Source: Taklimakanibacter deserti
Lineage (GTDB): Bacteria; Pseudomonadota; Alphaproteobacteria; Rhizobiales; Aestuariivirgaceae
Length of the DNA stretch: 64,000 nucleotides
Direction: 5' to 3'
Assembly: GCA_003574785.1 (NCBI GenBank)
Contig: QORU01000011.1
Location: 62,001 to 126,000 of the forward strand
Shown here: piece after piece, positions 9,551-18,214 of the stretch
Numbering within the stretch: position 1 is the stretch's first letter
Layout of the letters: each line of letters starts with the position of its first letter
The notes under the pieces: generated by a model
Told to the model about the DNA's origin: nothing
The model's database searches: none
What the model saw: only the letters and a program-made list of their open reading frames with translations
Made by a program: the position numbers and the translations under genes

Positions 9551-11176
9551 ATGATTGCCGATACCCCTCCGCCCTCTCCCGAATGGCTGAAGCAAGCCGT
9601 GCTCGGCAACTATGCCGAGCGGCCCCGCGCCGATGCCCTCGATCGCCTTCGCGTCTGGTCCTATACGGATGCGCAATCCTATGCGCCGGGCGACAAGGTG
9701 AGGCTCCATAGCTGCACCAATGCCCGAAGCTATGATCTTCTCGTCATGCGTGACGGCCTGGCGCAAGAGACGGTTCTGGAGCGCAGAGGATTGCCCGGCA
9801 AGCTCCATCCCATTCCGGAAGATTGCTCGATCGCGGGCTGCTTCTGGCCGGTGGCGCTCGAATTCGAGATCGGCGCCGATTGGCGCTCCGGCGCCTATAT
9901 CATCCGCACGCAGTGCCGCCATGAAGGCAAGGTCGCCGACACGCATGATCATCTGCTGATCGTCCGCCCGGCATCTGATACTGACAAAACGGGCCGCCTT
10001 CTCCTGATCGCCGCGACCTCGACCTGGACCGCTTACAACGACTGGGGCGGATCGAACCACTATCAGGGCTTCACCGGTCCCAATAAGGACCTCTTCTCGG
10101 CCGTACTCAGCACTCATCGCCCTTTCGCCAAGGGCTTCGTCACTTTGCCTGAATGTGCGCCGCGGCCGACGCTTCTCGAGCCGCCGGCGATGATGGCGGA
10201 GCCCCGCTATCCGCATATGGAATGGGCCCATGCCCATGGCTACAGCAAGAAATATGCATCCGCCGGCTGGGCGAGCTATGAGCGGCATTTCCTGCGCTGG
10301 GCGGAAGCCTCAGGCTATGTGATCGACGTCATCGCGCAGACCGATCTGCATTTTCACCCCGAGATCCTCATCGCCTATCGCTGCCTAGTGATGGTCGGCC
10401 ATGACGAATATTGGTCATGGGAGATGCGCGACGCCATCGATGCCTATGTCGATCAGGGCGGCCGCATCGCGCGTTTCGCCGGCAATTTCATGTGGCAGAT
10501 CCGGCTCGAGCAGGAAGGCCGCACCCAGGTCTGCCACAAATATCTGGCGACCCGGAACGATCCCTTGATGACCACGGGGCCGCGTCATCTGGTGACCGAA
10601 TCCTGGGAGGCGAAGGAGATCGGCCGGCCGGGCGCCACGACTTTCGGCCTCAACGCGACGCGCGGCCTCTATGCTGGCTGGTCCGGCTGTTCGCCGCGCG
10701 GCGCCAGGGGCTTTCCCGTCTATCGCCCGGAGCATTGGGCCTTCGAAGGCACCGGACTTTATTATGGCGATGTGCTGGGCGCGGGCTCGGTCATCTTCGG
10801 CTATGAGGTGGATGGGCTCGATTACGAGATCCGCGGCGGCCTGCCCCATGTCGCGGCAAGTGAGGTGGCGCCCGAAGGCCTGCAGATCCTGGCGCTCGGC
10901 CTCTCCTCGACCATCGAGGAAGGTCCGACGATCCTCCCTGGCAAGACCTTCCTCGGCTCAGAGGATGCCGAATATGTGGCGAGCGTGCTTGCAGGCAGCA
11001 CGGATGCCGCGGCGGTCGAAGCGACCAAGCGCGGCTGCGGCATGATCGTCAATTTTCGCCGCGGCAAAGGCGAGGTCTTCCATGCCGGGACCTGCGAATG
11101 GGTGGCTGGCCTCCTGCGTCAGGACGAAATGGTCATGAAGGTGACCCGCAACGTGCTCGATCGCTTCTTGGGTTAG
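9551..11176 (+). CDS. N,N-dimethylformamidase large-subunit-like protein
   Basis: 541 residues matching the DmfA2/N,N-dimethylformamidase beta-subunit-like family: N-terminal beta-sandwich (DALDRLRVWSYTDAQSYAPGDKVRLHSCT), then a Rossmann-like half with STWTAYNDWGGSNHYQG, MVGHDEYWSWEMRDAID and ARFAGNFMWQIR. In the characterised enzyme a mononuclear iron bound by two Tyr and one Glu hydrolyses formamides. Tyrosines and acidic residues are present in the corresponding region, but I cannot align them exactly. No small alpha subunit is encoded beside it. It is divergent from a penicillin acylase, so an amide-hydrolysing pair is plausible. It overlaps the convergent ABC gene by 4 bp. Confidence 0.8.
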   Translation: MIADTPPPSPEWLKQAVLGNYAERPRADALDRLRVWSYTDAQSYAPGDKVRLHSCTNARSYDLLVMRDGLAQETVLERRGLPGKLHPIPEDCSIAGCFWPVALEFEIGADWRSGAYIIRTQCRHEGKVADTHDHLLIVRPASDTDKTGRLLLIAATSTWTAYNDWGGSNHYQGFTGPNKDLFSAVLSTHRPFAKGFVTLPECAPRPTLLEPPAMMAEPRYPHMEWAHAHGYSKKYASAGWASYERHFLRWAEASGYVIDVIAQTDLHFHPEILIAYRCLVMVGHDEYWSWEMRDAIDAYVDQGGRIARFAGNFMWQIRLEQEGRTQVCHKYLATRNDPLMTTGPRHLVTESWEAKEIGRPGATTFGLNATRGLYAGWSGCSPRGARGFPVYRPEHWAFEGTGLYYGDVLGAGSVIFGYEVDGLDYEIRGGLPHVAASEVAPEGLQILALGLSSTIEEGPTILPGKTFLGSEDAEYVASVLAGSTDAAAVEATKRGCGMIVNFRRGKGEVFHAGTCEWVAGLLRQDEMVMKVTRNVLDRFLG

Positions 11177-12243
11177 TGAGCAATCCTCTTTCCCGAATCC
11201 GGGTCGAAGAGATGCGCCGAACCCGGCAGGATGGACATGGCGACCGTCTCGCCCGGCGCGACGGGAAGGCGCTCGCGGAAGACGGCCGTGACCTCCTGCC
11301 CTCCCAGATCCAGGACGGCATGCGTCTCGGCACCGGTAGGCTCGATGACGAGGGCCTGTGCCGGCGTTCCGCGCGCATCCTTGGTGACGGCGAGATGCTC
11401 CGGCCGCACGCCCAGCATGACGGGCTTTCCGGCAAGCGCCTGCAGCGGCTCCGGCAGCCCGAGCCTTGCGCGTGTTGCCATCTCGAAGCCGGCACCGTCG
11501 GCGGAGATGCGGCCGGACAGCAGATTCATGGCCGGCGAGCCGATGAAGCCGGCGACGAAGGCATTTGCCGGACGATCATAGAGCTCCAGCGGCCGTCCGG
11601 CCTGTTCGATGATGCCGCCTTGCAGCACGACGACGCGGTCGGCCAGCGTCATGGCCTCCATCTGATCGTGCGTGACATAGACCGTCGTGACCTTCAGCGT
11701 CTGGTGCAGCTTCTTGATCTCGGCCCGCATCTGGACGCGGAGCTTGGCATCGAGATTGGACAGAGGTTCGTCGAACAGGAACACTTGCGGATTCCTGACC
11801 AAGGCGCGGCCCATCGCGACACGCTGGCGTTGGCCGCCGGAGAGTTGCCGCGGCAATCGCTGCAGCAGATCGGAAAGCCCGAGCATGTGGGCGGCACGTC
11901 CCACTTGCGCCGTGACGGTCTCGGCCGGCGTCTTCTTGAGACGGAGCGCGAAACTCAGATTTTCTGCCACCGTCATATGCGGATAGAGTGCATAGGACTG
12001 GAACACCATGGCCACGTCGCGGTCCTTGGGCTCGATGTCGTTGACGACCCGGTCGCCGATGCGGATCTCGCCGTCCGAGACGTCCTCGAGGCCGGCGATC
12101 ATGCGCAGCAGCGTCGACTTTCCGCAGCCGGAAGGTCCCACCAGGGCGACGAACTCGCCTTCGCCGATATCGAGCGACAGCCCCTTGATGACCTCGACCT
12201 GCCCGAAGAGCTTGCGAACGTTCCTGATCGTGACCGATGCCAT
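11173..12243 (-). CDS. Sugar ABC transporter ATPase (MalK/UgpC type)
   Basis: 356 residues. Walker A GPSGCGKST, Q-loop FQSYALYPHMTVAEN, signature LSGGQRQRVAMGRAL, Walker B VFLFDEP and the C-terminal MalK/UgpC regulatory (TOBE/OB) domain from about residue 240. The start is ATG 12243 (MASVTIRNV); upstream extension lacks family similarity. It is the last gene of the leftward operon that begins with the solute-binding protein at 18068, and energises the two permeases at 14878-16657 at the inner membrane. Confidence 0.95.
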   Translation of the reverse strand: MASVTIRNVRKLFGQVEVIKGLSLDIGEGEFVALVGPSGCGKSTLLRMIAGLEDVSDGEIRIGDRVVNDIEPKDRDVAMVFQSYALYPHMTVAENLSFALRLKKTPAETVTAQVGRAAHMLGLSDLLQRLPRQLSGGQRQRVAMGRALVRNPQVFLFDEPLSNLDAKLRVQMRAEIKKLHQTLKVTTVYVTHDQMEAMTLADRVVVLQGGIIEQAGRPLELYDRPANAFVAGFIGSPAMNLLSGRISADGAGFEMATRARLGLPEPLQALAGKPVMLGVRPEHLAVTKDARGTPAQALVIEPTGAETHAVLDLGGQEVTAVFRERLPVAPGETVAMSILPGSAHLFDPDSGKRIAH

Positions 12244-12278
12244 GGGTCCCTCGTCTCTGCTGCCGTATGAAGCGCGCG

Positions 12279-13115
12279 CTATCTGAAGCGCTGCACCTTC
12301 TCCATGAGGCGGGACACTTTGTCCGGCACCACGTCGCCCCACATGTCGTTGCTGTCCTTGAACCAGCTGCCGACGATGGCGCCATCGGCCGCGGTGAGCA
12401 GGCTTTCGGCCGTGTCGGGGGTGATGCCGCTGCCGACCAGGATCGGCCGCGTCGCCCCCTTGCGGATGCCTTCGATCTCCTCGACCTCGGCGGCATGGCC
12501 GGTGCGGTTGCCCGTCGCGATCAGCACATCGGCGCCGAAGAACTCGACATCGCGCGTCTGCTCGGAAAGATCGCGGTCGGCGACGATGGCGTGGCTGCCG
12601 TGTTTGACATGCACATCGGCGAAAACGAGGATGTCGTCGCCGCCGATGGCGCTGCGATAGCGTAAAGCGCGCGCTGCGGCGCCCTCGATGATGCCTTCAT
12701 TGGCGACATAGGCATTGGCCCACTGATTGACGCGGACGAAATCGGCATTTGAGCTCCTGGCGCAGGCGAGCGAGGCGCGCGCGGCATTGGCGACGATGTT
12801 GAAGCCGAGCGGAACGCGCGTCGCCTTGCGGATGCGGTCGCCGACGACCGACATCGCGCCCACCGTCTCGTAGCCGATGTCCTCGGGCTTGAGGAAGGGA
12901 ATGTCGCCGGCATTCTCGAGCAGCAATCCGTCGACTCCGCCGCCGACGAGGCGGAGCGCCTCCTCCACCGCGGCGTCATAGACCGCTTCGAGATCGACCG
13001 ACTTGGCGCGCGGCGATCCGGGCAGCGGCTTGACATGCACCATGCCGATGATCGGCTTGTTCACGGAGAACAGCTTGCGCAAGGGATTGGCGGCTGCGGG
13101 TGGTTGATCGAGCAT
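12279..13115 (-). CDS. BtpA/SgcQ family protein
   Basis: 278 residues of the BtpA family, a TIM-barrel group named after a photosystem I biogenesis factor. In most bacteria members sit in sugar operons, like E. coli SgcQ, with unproven function. Landmarks: PIIGMVHVKPLPGSP, GVDGLLLENAGDIPF, GFNIVANAA and the C-terminal PILVGSGITPDTAESLL, which resembles a phosphate-binding barrel loop. ATG 13115 is preferred (AGGA about 9 nt upstream) over ATG 13142. It lies between the amidohydrolase and the ATPase of one operon, so a role in catabolism of the imported sugar after phosphorylation by the PfkB kinase is plausible but inferred. Confidence 0.85.
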   Translation of the reverse strand: MLDQPPAAANPLRKLFSVNKPIIGMVHVKPLPGSPRAKSVDLEAVYDAAVEEALRLVGGGVDGLLLENAGDIPFLKPEDIGYETVGAMSVVGDRIRKATRVPLGFNIVANAARASLACARSSNADFVRVNQWANAYVANEGIIEGAAARALRYRSAIGGDDILVFADVHVKHGSHAIVADRDLSEQTRDVEFFGADVLIATGNRTGHAAEVEEIEGIRKGATRPILVGSGITPDTAESLLTAADGAIVGSWFKDSNDMWGDVVPDKVSRLMEKVQRFR

Positions 13116-13148
13116 GGTTGTCGTCCTGATATGCGGGTTCATGGTTGA

Positions 13149-13940
13149 TTATTGGGTCCGGTCGATGCCCCAGATGCGGGCGGCGTTGCGCCAGAAGACC
13201 TTTTCGAGATCGGCCTCGGAAAGACCGATTTCCCTGAGCTTCAATTGCTCGATCTTCGTGGATTGATAGGGCACGTCGGAGCCATATTGCAGCCGGTCGG
13301 CCGACACGTTCTTGATGAAGGTCATGATGTCGAAGGCGAAGGCCTGGGACATGTCGACGCTGATATTGGGATATTCCTGGCAGGCGAGGATGCACTCCCA
13401 CAGGAAGGCATGCATGCCGATATGGGCAAGGACGAACTGCACCTTGGGATAGGCCTTGGCCGCCTGCGCCTGCAGGTAAGGCAGATCGCGCGGCGCGTCG
13501 CCGGAATGGAACAGGACGGTCAGGCCATGTTCCTCGGCCTTGTCGAGCAGCGGTCCCATCACCTTCATGTCGTTCGGCCGGTAGAAGTCGTAGCCGGCGA
13601 CGAGTTTCAAGCCGCGGCAGTTCCATTCCCCGACATAGCGGTCGATGAGCGCTGCCGTATGCTCCGCCCCGAAAGTGGGATCGATGCGGGCGACACCGAC
13701 GATGCGGTCGGGATATTTCCGCGCCGCCTCGCCGACCAGCCCATTGGCCTTGTCATAGTCGGCATCCCAGGGCGGGCTCATCCGCCGGTCATGCGGGAAG
13801 AGCACGCCATGCGACGCATTCTGCTCGTCGAGAAGCCGGATGACGCTGTCGGGCTCACCGTTCACCAGATAGGGCACGCATGTATGCGCGGCCACATTGG
13901 CATCGGTGCCGTAATGCATATGGGCGTCGATGACCTTCAT
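13149..13940 (-). CDS. Amidohydrolase-family (amidohydrolase_2) metal-dependent hydrolase
   Basis: 263 residues, TIM-barrel amidohydrolase_2 type. N-terminal metal motif MKVIDAHMHYG (H-x-H), FHSGDAP and LAHIGMHAF in the middle, and the late Asp in YGSDVPYQS. Members hydrolyse lactones or decarboxylate aromatic acids; in a sugar operon a sugar lactonase-like activity is most likely, by inference. Its ATG overlaps the stop of the PfkB gene (ATGA), so the two are translationally coupled. Confidence 0.85.
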   Translation of the reverse strand: MKVIDAHMHYGTDANVAAHTCVPYLVNGEPDSVIRLLDEQNASHGVLFPHDRRMSPPWDADYDKANGLVGEAARKYPDRIVGVARIDPTFGAEHTAALIDRYVGEWNCRGLKLVAGYDFYRPNDMKVMGPLLDKAEEHGLTVLFHSGDAPRDLPYLQAQAAKAYPKVQFVLAHIGMHAFLWECILACQEYPNISVDMSQAFAFDIMTFIKNVSADRLQYGSDVPYQSTKIEQLKLREIGLSEADLEKVFWRNAARIWGIDRTQ

Positions 13941-14881
13941 GGGATCAGATTCTCCTTGAAGTAGTTGCGGTAGCGCAGGGCCACCCTGTCCATGTCGGGA
14001 AGATTGGTCTGGCAGCCCCAGGCTTCGACCACAAAGCTCGCCACGGTCGCGGCGAACTTACCGGTCTGCTCGATCGGCCAGCCGCGGATGAGACCGCACA
14101 TGACCGAAGCCGCGAAACTGTCGCCTGCCCCTGTCGAGTCGACGAAACTCTCGGTCCGCACGGCGGGCAAGCGGGTCTCTCCTTCGCACCGATGCCAGCG
14201 GCTGCCATCGCTGCCTTCCGTTATAACGACCAGACGCGGCCCGAGATCCAAGAGATCGCCGGCGGCGTCGAGCGCGAGGCGCTTGACGAGATCGGCGGCC
14301 TCGCCGCGGCTCAGGATCAGGATGTCGGCAGCGGCGAGGAAGCGTGAAGCGGATTGTCCCGCGCTCGCCACCATGCCGTTGATAGCCGTCAGCCGGCCGG
14401 CGCGGCGCGCGGCTTCGATGGCGCCGAGCGTATAGGGGCCGAACATCTCGCTCACCACCAGCGCCCTGGCTTGGACGATGGCGGCTTCGGGTATCCGCCA
14501 GTCGTCCTGCTTCTCGGCGACACCGAGATGCGACACGCAGAAGCTGCGGTTCTCGGCATCGAAGAAGTTGAAGCTGTGGCCCGATCTGGCGCCGGGCCGG
14601 ATCTCGACGCCCGAGAGGTCGACTCCGAGAGCCTGCAGATGGGCCCCGTAACCCGAGGTCTCGAAATCATCTCCCACCACCATGCCGAGGCCGGTGCGGA
14701 GGCCGAGACGCGCCGCCACGGCGGCGATATTGGCGCTGCAATCGCCGAAATGCAGGCGCTCCATCTCCTCGATCGGCATGTCGAGCGGCACCGTCTCGCC
14801 TTCGGCGGGCAGGCGCTTCATCCGCAGCAGGTGATCGAAGATCGACCACGATCCGATGGAAAAAAGCTCGAGCCCGCTCAT
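13937..14881 (-). CDS. PfkB-family carbohydrate kinase
   Basis: 314 residues, normal for ribokinase/PfkB enzymes. Near the N-terminus: FSIGSWSIFDHLLRMKRLPAEGE and the GDCSANIAAVAARLG substrate-binding region. The C-terminal PfkB signature DSTGAGDSFAASVMCG supplies the anion hole and catalytic Asp. It should phosphorylate the sugar brought in by the adjacent ABC importer, in the cytosol; the substrate is unknown. Its ATG 14881 overlaps the stop of the upstream permease (ATGA), and its stop overlaps the amidohydrolase start. Confidence 0.92.
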   Translation of the reverse strand: MSGLELFSIGSWSIFDHLLRMKRLPAEGETVPLDMPIEEMERLHFGDCSANIAAVAARLGLRTGLGMVVGDDFETSGYGAHLQALGVDLSGVEIRPGARSGHSFNFFDAENRSFCVSHLGVAEKQDDWRIPEAAIVQARALVVSEMFGPYTLGAIEAARRAGRLTAINGMVASAGQSASRFLAAADILILSRGEAADLVKRLALDAAGDLLDLGPRLVVITEGSDGSRWHRCEGETRLPAVRTESFVDSTGAGDSFAASVMCGLIRGWPIEQTGKFAATVASFVVEAWGCQTNLPDMDRVALRYRNYFKENLIP

Positions 14882-15744
14882 TTGACCGCTCCGAGTGTCA
14901 GGCCGCTGGTGATCTGGCGCTGGAACAGGAGCGAAGCGATCATGCCCGGCACGGCCGAGACCATGGCCGCCGCCGCCATCAGCCCCCATTTGATCTGGTC
15001 GAAGGTCATGGCCTGCAGGATGCCCATGGTGATCGGGCGCGTCTCGCCGCCCGCCAGCACCAGGCCGAAGATCAGGTTGTTCCAGCTGAAGATGAAGGCG
15101 ATGATCATGGCGCTGGCGAGGCCCGGCCGCGCGATCGGCACGATGATGCTGAGCAGGATGGTGAGCGGGCCGGCCCCGTCGATGCGTGCCGCCTCCTCGA
15201 TCTCGAGCGGAATGTCGCGGATGAAGCTCATGAGGATCAGGATGATCAGCGGCAAGGTGATCAGCTGGTGCACGAGGATCATGCCCAGGAAGCTGTCATA
15301 GAGGCCGGTCATCGTATAGAAGGCATAGAGCGGCAGGATGATCGCCAGCTCCGGCGCGAAGCGGAAGGAGAGGATGGTGAAGCGTGCGCGATTGGCGCGG
15401 CGCGGCTCGCCGCGGGCCAAGGCATAGGCGGCCGGCAGGCCGAGGATGACCGACAGAAGGACGGCGCCTGAGGAAATGATCACCGAATTGCGCAGGAAGC
15501 GCAGGAGGTCCGGCATCACGCCGCCGGCCTGATCGGCTGCCGTCCCGAACAGCACCTCGACATAGTTGGAGAGCGTCGGAGCGAAGGTGAAGCGCGGCGC
15601 ATAGGCGATGATGTCGCCGAATTCCTTGAGCGACATGGTGAAGATCCAGTAGATCGGAAACAGCACGAAGCCGCCGAGGAGCGCATAGCCCAAGATGAGC
15701 AGGATCCCATTGAGGAGATGGCGCGGCGTGCTTCTAGCGGCCAT
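14878..15744 (-). CDS. Sugar ABC transporter permease (MalG/UgpE type)
   Basis: 288 residues with six predicted membrane helices. The cytoplasmic EAA loop reads EIEEAARIDGAGPLTILLSIIVPIARPG. The protein starts with the typical short N-terminus before the first helix (LILGYALLGGFVLFPIYWIF). It pairs with the permease at 15734-16657 to form the channel. The 5' end overlaps the partner gene by 11 bp. Confidence 0.94.
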   Translation of the reverse strand: MAARSTPRHLLNGILLILGYALLGGFVLFPIYWIFTMSLKEFGDIIAYAPRFTFAPTLSNYVEVLFGTAADQAGGVMPDLLRFLRNSVIISSGAVLLSVILGLPAAYALARGEPRRANRARFTILSFRFAPELAIILPLYAFYTMTGLYDSFLGMILVHQLITLPLIILILMSFIRDIPLEIEEAARIDGAGPLTILLSIIVPIARPGLASAMIIAFIFSWNNLIFGLVLAGGETRPITMGILQAMTFDQIKWGLMAAAAMVSAVPGMIASLLFQRQITSGLTLGAVK

Positions 15745-16657
15745 GGAACCTCACTTCCTCCTTTCGCCAGAGCGACAGCAGGATCGTGCTGAACACATAG
15801 GACAAGACCCACAGGATGAAGACGATGGCCATGGCCCGCCCCAGGCTCGACCAGCGATAGGCCTCTTCATAGGCCATGACATGCAAGGTCCTGGTCGCAT
15901 TGAGGGGGCCGCCTCGCGTCGTGGCATAGATGATCTCGAGCGACTTTAGCGCATCCGGTATGCGGAACAGGGCAACCAGCACGATATAGGGCTTGAGCGC
16001 CTGCAGCTTGATATGGCGGACCGTCTGCCAGGCATTGGCACCGTCGATGCGCGCCGCTTCCAGCACCTCGCCCGAGATCGACTGCAGCCCGGCCAAGAGG
16101 ATGATGGCCGCCAGCGGCATGAAAAGCCAGGTGTCGATCAGAATGATCGAGAGGAGCGCGGTCGCTGGATCGCTGAGCCAGGCGAAGGGCGGCAGCCCGA
16201 TCTGCGCCAGAAGCCAGTTGAGGATGCCGCTTTGCGGCTGCATCATCGTCTTCCACATGAGGCCGGCGACGACGGGCGGTATGAGGAGCGGCAGCGCAAT
16301 GGTGCTGCGGAAGAACCATTGCACCTTGCTCGGCACGTCGAGCAGGAGCGCCACGGCAAGGCCGAGCGGTATCTGGATCAGGGTCGCGAGGCCGGCATAG
16401 ATCAGCGTGTTGGCGAGCGCCACCCAGAATGTCGAATTCTGCGCAAGCTTCAGGTAGTTGGCGAAGCCGATGAAGCGGGTCGCACCGGCATAGAGCTTCT
16501 CATTGGTGAGGCTCGTATAGACGCCGTCGAGGAACGGGACGACGGTCACGAACAGCAGGCAGAGGGCCGGGGCGAGCATGGCGATGTAAACCGCCCGCCC
16601 GCCCGCAAGGGCCCCTCGTCCGTTCGCACTGCGCTGCATCACGTCAGACCGTTGCAT
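15734..16657 (-). CDS. Sugar ABC transporter permease (MalF/UgpA type)
   Basis: 307 residues, six membrane helices. The EAA motif is LEAARIDGANAWQTVRHIKL. First helix region: YIAMLAPALCLLFVTVVPF. The start is uncertain between ATG 16657 and ATG 16639; both follow the stop of the solute-binding protein gene by 19-37 bp. It is the second gene of the operon, partner of the UgpE-type permease. Confidence 0.92.
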   Translation of the reverse strand: MQRSDVMQRSANGRGALAGGRAVYIAMLAPALCLLFVTVVPFLDGVYTSLTNEKLYAGATRFIGFANYLKLAQNSTFWVALANTLIYAGLATLIQIPLGLAVALLLDVPSKVQWFFRSTIALPLLIPPVVAGLMWKTMMQPQSGILNWLLAQIGLPPFAWLSDPATALLSIILIDTWLFMPLAAIILLAGLQSISGEVLEAARIDGANAWQTVRHIKLQALKPYIVLVALFRIPDALKSLEIIYATTRGGPLNATRTLHVMAYEEAYRWSSLGRAMAIVFILWVLSYVFSTILLSLWRKEEVRFHGR

Positions 16658-16676
16658 CCGTCGGTTGGCGCCTGTC

Positions 16677-18068
16677 CTATTCGGACAGCATCTGCTCGAC
16701 GTCTGCCTGCGCGGCGCAGAGATTTTCCCGCACATTGCCATTGTCGAAATAGGACTGCTGGATGGCGCCGGCCCAGCGGTCGAGCATGCGGGTCAGCTCC
16801 GGATGCGGCGGGAAGCGCACTGCCGCGACTTCGCTCTCTTCCTCGGTCACCTTGCGATACTGGCCCGGCACTTCGCCCCAGCTCTCGACCTTTTTCGCAA
16901 GCTCGGCATCCGCCCAAGCCGAGTGGCGGACGGGATTCATGTTGCCGGCAAGATGCATCTTCACCATGACGTCCTTGGAAGTGACCCATTCGAGGAACAG
17001 CCAGGCCGCATCCTTGTGGCTGGAAGCCGAATTCATCGACATCGACCACACCCAGGCGGCGGCCGCGCGCTTGCCGTCGGGCCCGAGCGGCGTCAGCGCA
17101 TAGCCGACATCATCGGCGATCTTCGATTGCTTCGGATCCTCATAGACGGAAGCGAAGAGATTGGCCTCGTTGAGCGACATCACATATTGCCCGGAGGCGA
17201 AGCCCTGCATGGCCTGGTCCCAGGTGAAGGCCCCTGCCCCCTCGGGCGATGCGGTGCGGATCAGCTTGACGAAATCCTCGGTCGCCTTGACGCTGGCATC
17301 GGAACAGATCTGCAGCTTGCCCGAGGCATCGACCATCTCGACGCCATAGGACTGCAGCATCGTGCCGAAGGTGAGATAGGGCAGATCCCAATATTTATCG
17401 AAACGCGTGATCAGCCCATGGATCGGTCCATCGGGACCTTCGCTCTTGAGCTTCGGCGCCATCGCCAGCAAATCGGCATAGGTCTTGGGCACTTCGAGGC
17501 CAAGCTTCTTCATGAGGTTCGGCCGGTAGGCGAGCTGATAGCTTTCGGCATTGATCGGCACCGCCCAGAGCTTGCCTTCGCCCAGGCCCTTCATCGGCTC
17601 GAGCGTCCAGCGGCCGGAAGCGAGGATGCCGGGGATGAAATCCTTCACATCATATTCCGCCGCATCGGTGAGCTTGTCATTGGCGATGTAGTCGTCGAGC
17701 GGCTCGAGCCAGCCGGCCGAGGCATATTGCCAGTTGTTCAAGGGCGAGGTCATGAAGACATCATAGGCGCCGGTCTTGGACGACAGGTCCGCCAGCAGCT
17801 TTTCGAAGCCCGGCTGCTCGGCCAGCTCCTCGAAGGTGACCTTGATGCCGGTCTTGGCCGTGAATTCCGCCAGCATCGGCTTCAGCGCATCGACGAAGGG
17901 ATGCGAAATCAGAAGGAGGTTGAGGGTGGCCCCCTCGGCCTGCTTCCAGTTTGTCTCGGCTGAGCCTGGCGTCGGCAATGCCGTGAGACCCGCCACGGAA
18001 CACATGAGACCGAATGCCAATGCCCGCACTGAACGCTCCATAGTCCCTCTCCGCCACAAGTCGAACAT
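16677..18068 (-). CDS. Extracellular sugar-binding protein, family 1 (UgpB/MalE type)
   Basis: 463 residues. A signal peptide lies at about residues 10-38, ending ...TPGSAE. The mature part is a family-1 solute-binding protein: LNLLLISHPFVDALKPMLAEF, TGIKVTFEELAEQPGFEKL, YDVFMTSPLNNWQYASAGWLEPL. ATG 18068 has GGAGG 8 nt upstream. ATG 18041, with GGAGAGG upstream, gives a shorter and more typical signal peptide and is a real alternative. It is the first gene of the leftward importer/kinase operon and catches the substrate in the periplasm. Expression probably depends on the divergent SorC-family regulator. Confidence 0.93.
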   Translation of the reverse strand: MFDLWRRGTMERSVRALAFGLMCSVAGLTALPTPGSAETNWKQAEGATLNLLLISHPFVDALKPMLAEFTAKTGIKVTFEELAEQPGFEKLLADLSSKTGAYDVFMTSPLNNWQYASAGWLEPLDDYIANDKLTDAAEYDVKDFIPGILASGRWTLEPMKGLGEGKLWAVPINAESYQLAYRPNLMKKLGLEVPKTYADLLAMAPKLKSEGPDGPIHGLITRFDKYWDLPYLTFGTMLQSYGVEMVDASGKLQICSDASVKATEDFVKLIRTASPEGAGAFTWDQAMQGFASGQYVMSLNEANLFASVYEDPKQSKIADDVGYALTPLGPDGKRAAAAWVWSMSMNSASSHKDAAWLFLEWVTSKDVMVKMHLAGNMNPVRHSAWADAELAKKVESWGEVPGQYRKVTEEESEVAAVRFPPHPELTRMLDRWAGAIQQSYFDNGNVRENLCAAQADVEQMLSE

Positions 18069-18123
18069 GTCTGTTTCCTCCAGGCCGTTTTCCGGCGCGT
18101 TGTCGATATCCGGTGAAAGAGAT

Positions 18124-18192
18124 TGCACTTTTGTGCACAATCTGCACATTTAGCGTAACAAGGCCCAGATTGACGGTCAACACAAAAGTGCA
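18124..18192. promoter_or_regulatory. Inverted operator pair for the SorC-type regulator
   Basis: TGCACTTTTGTG (18124-18135) and CACAAAAGTGCA (18181-18192) are exact reverse complements, 45 bp apart, in the gap between the solute-binding protein gene and the SorC-family gene. Position and symmetry suit binding of a tetrameric SorC/DeoR-type regulator to both sites, with control of both promoters. A half-site TGCAC recurs at 18142-18146. Inferred from sequence. Confidence 0.65.
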
Positions 18193-18214
18193 CACAGTGC
18201 AGGAAAGTGACGCC

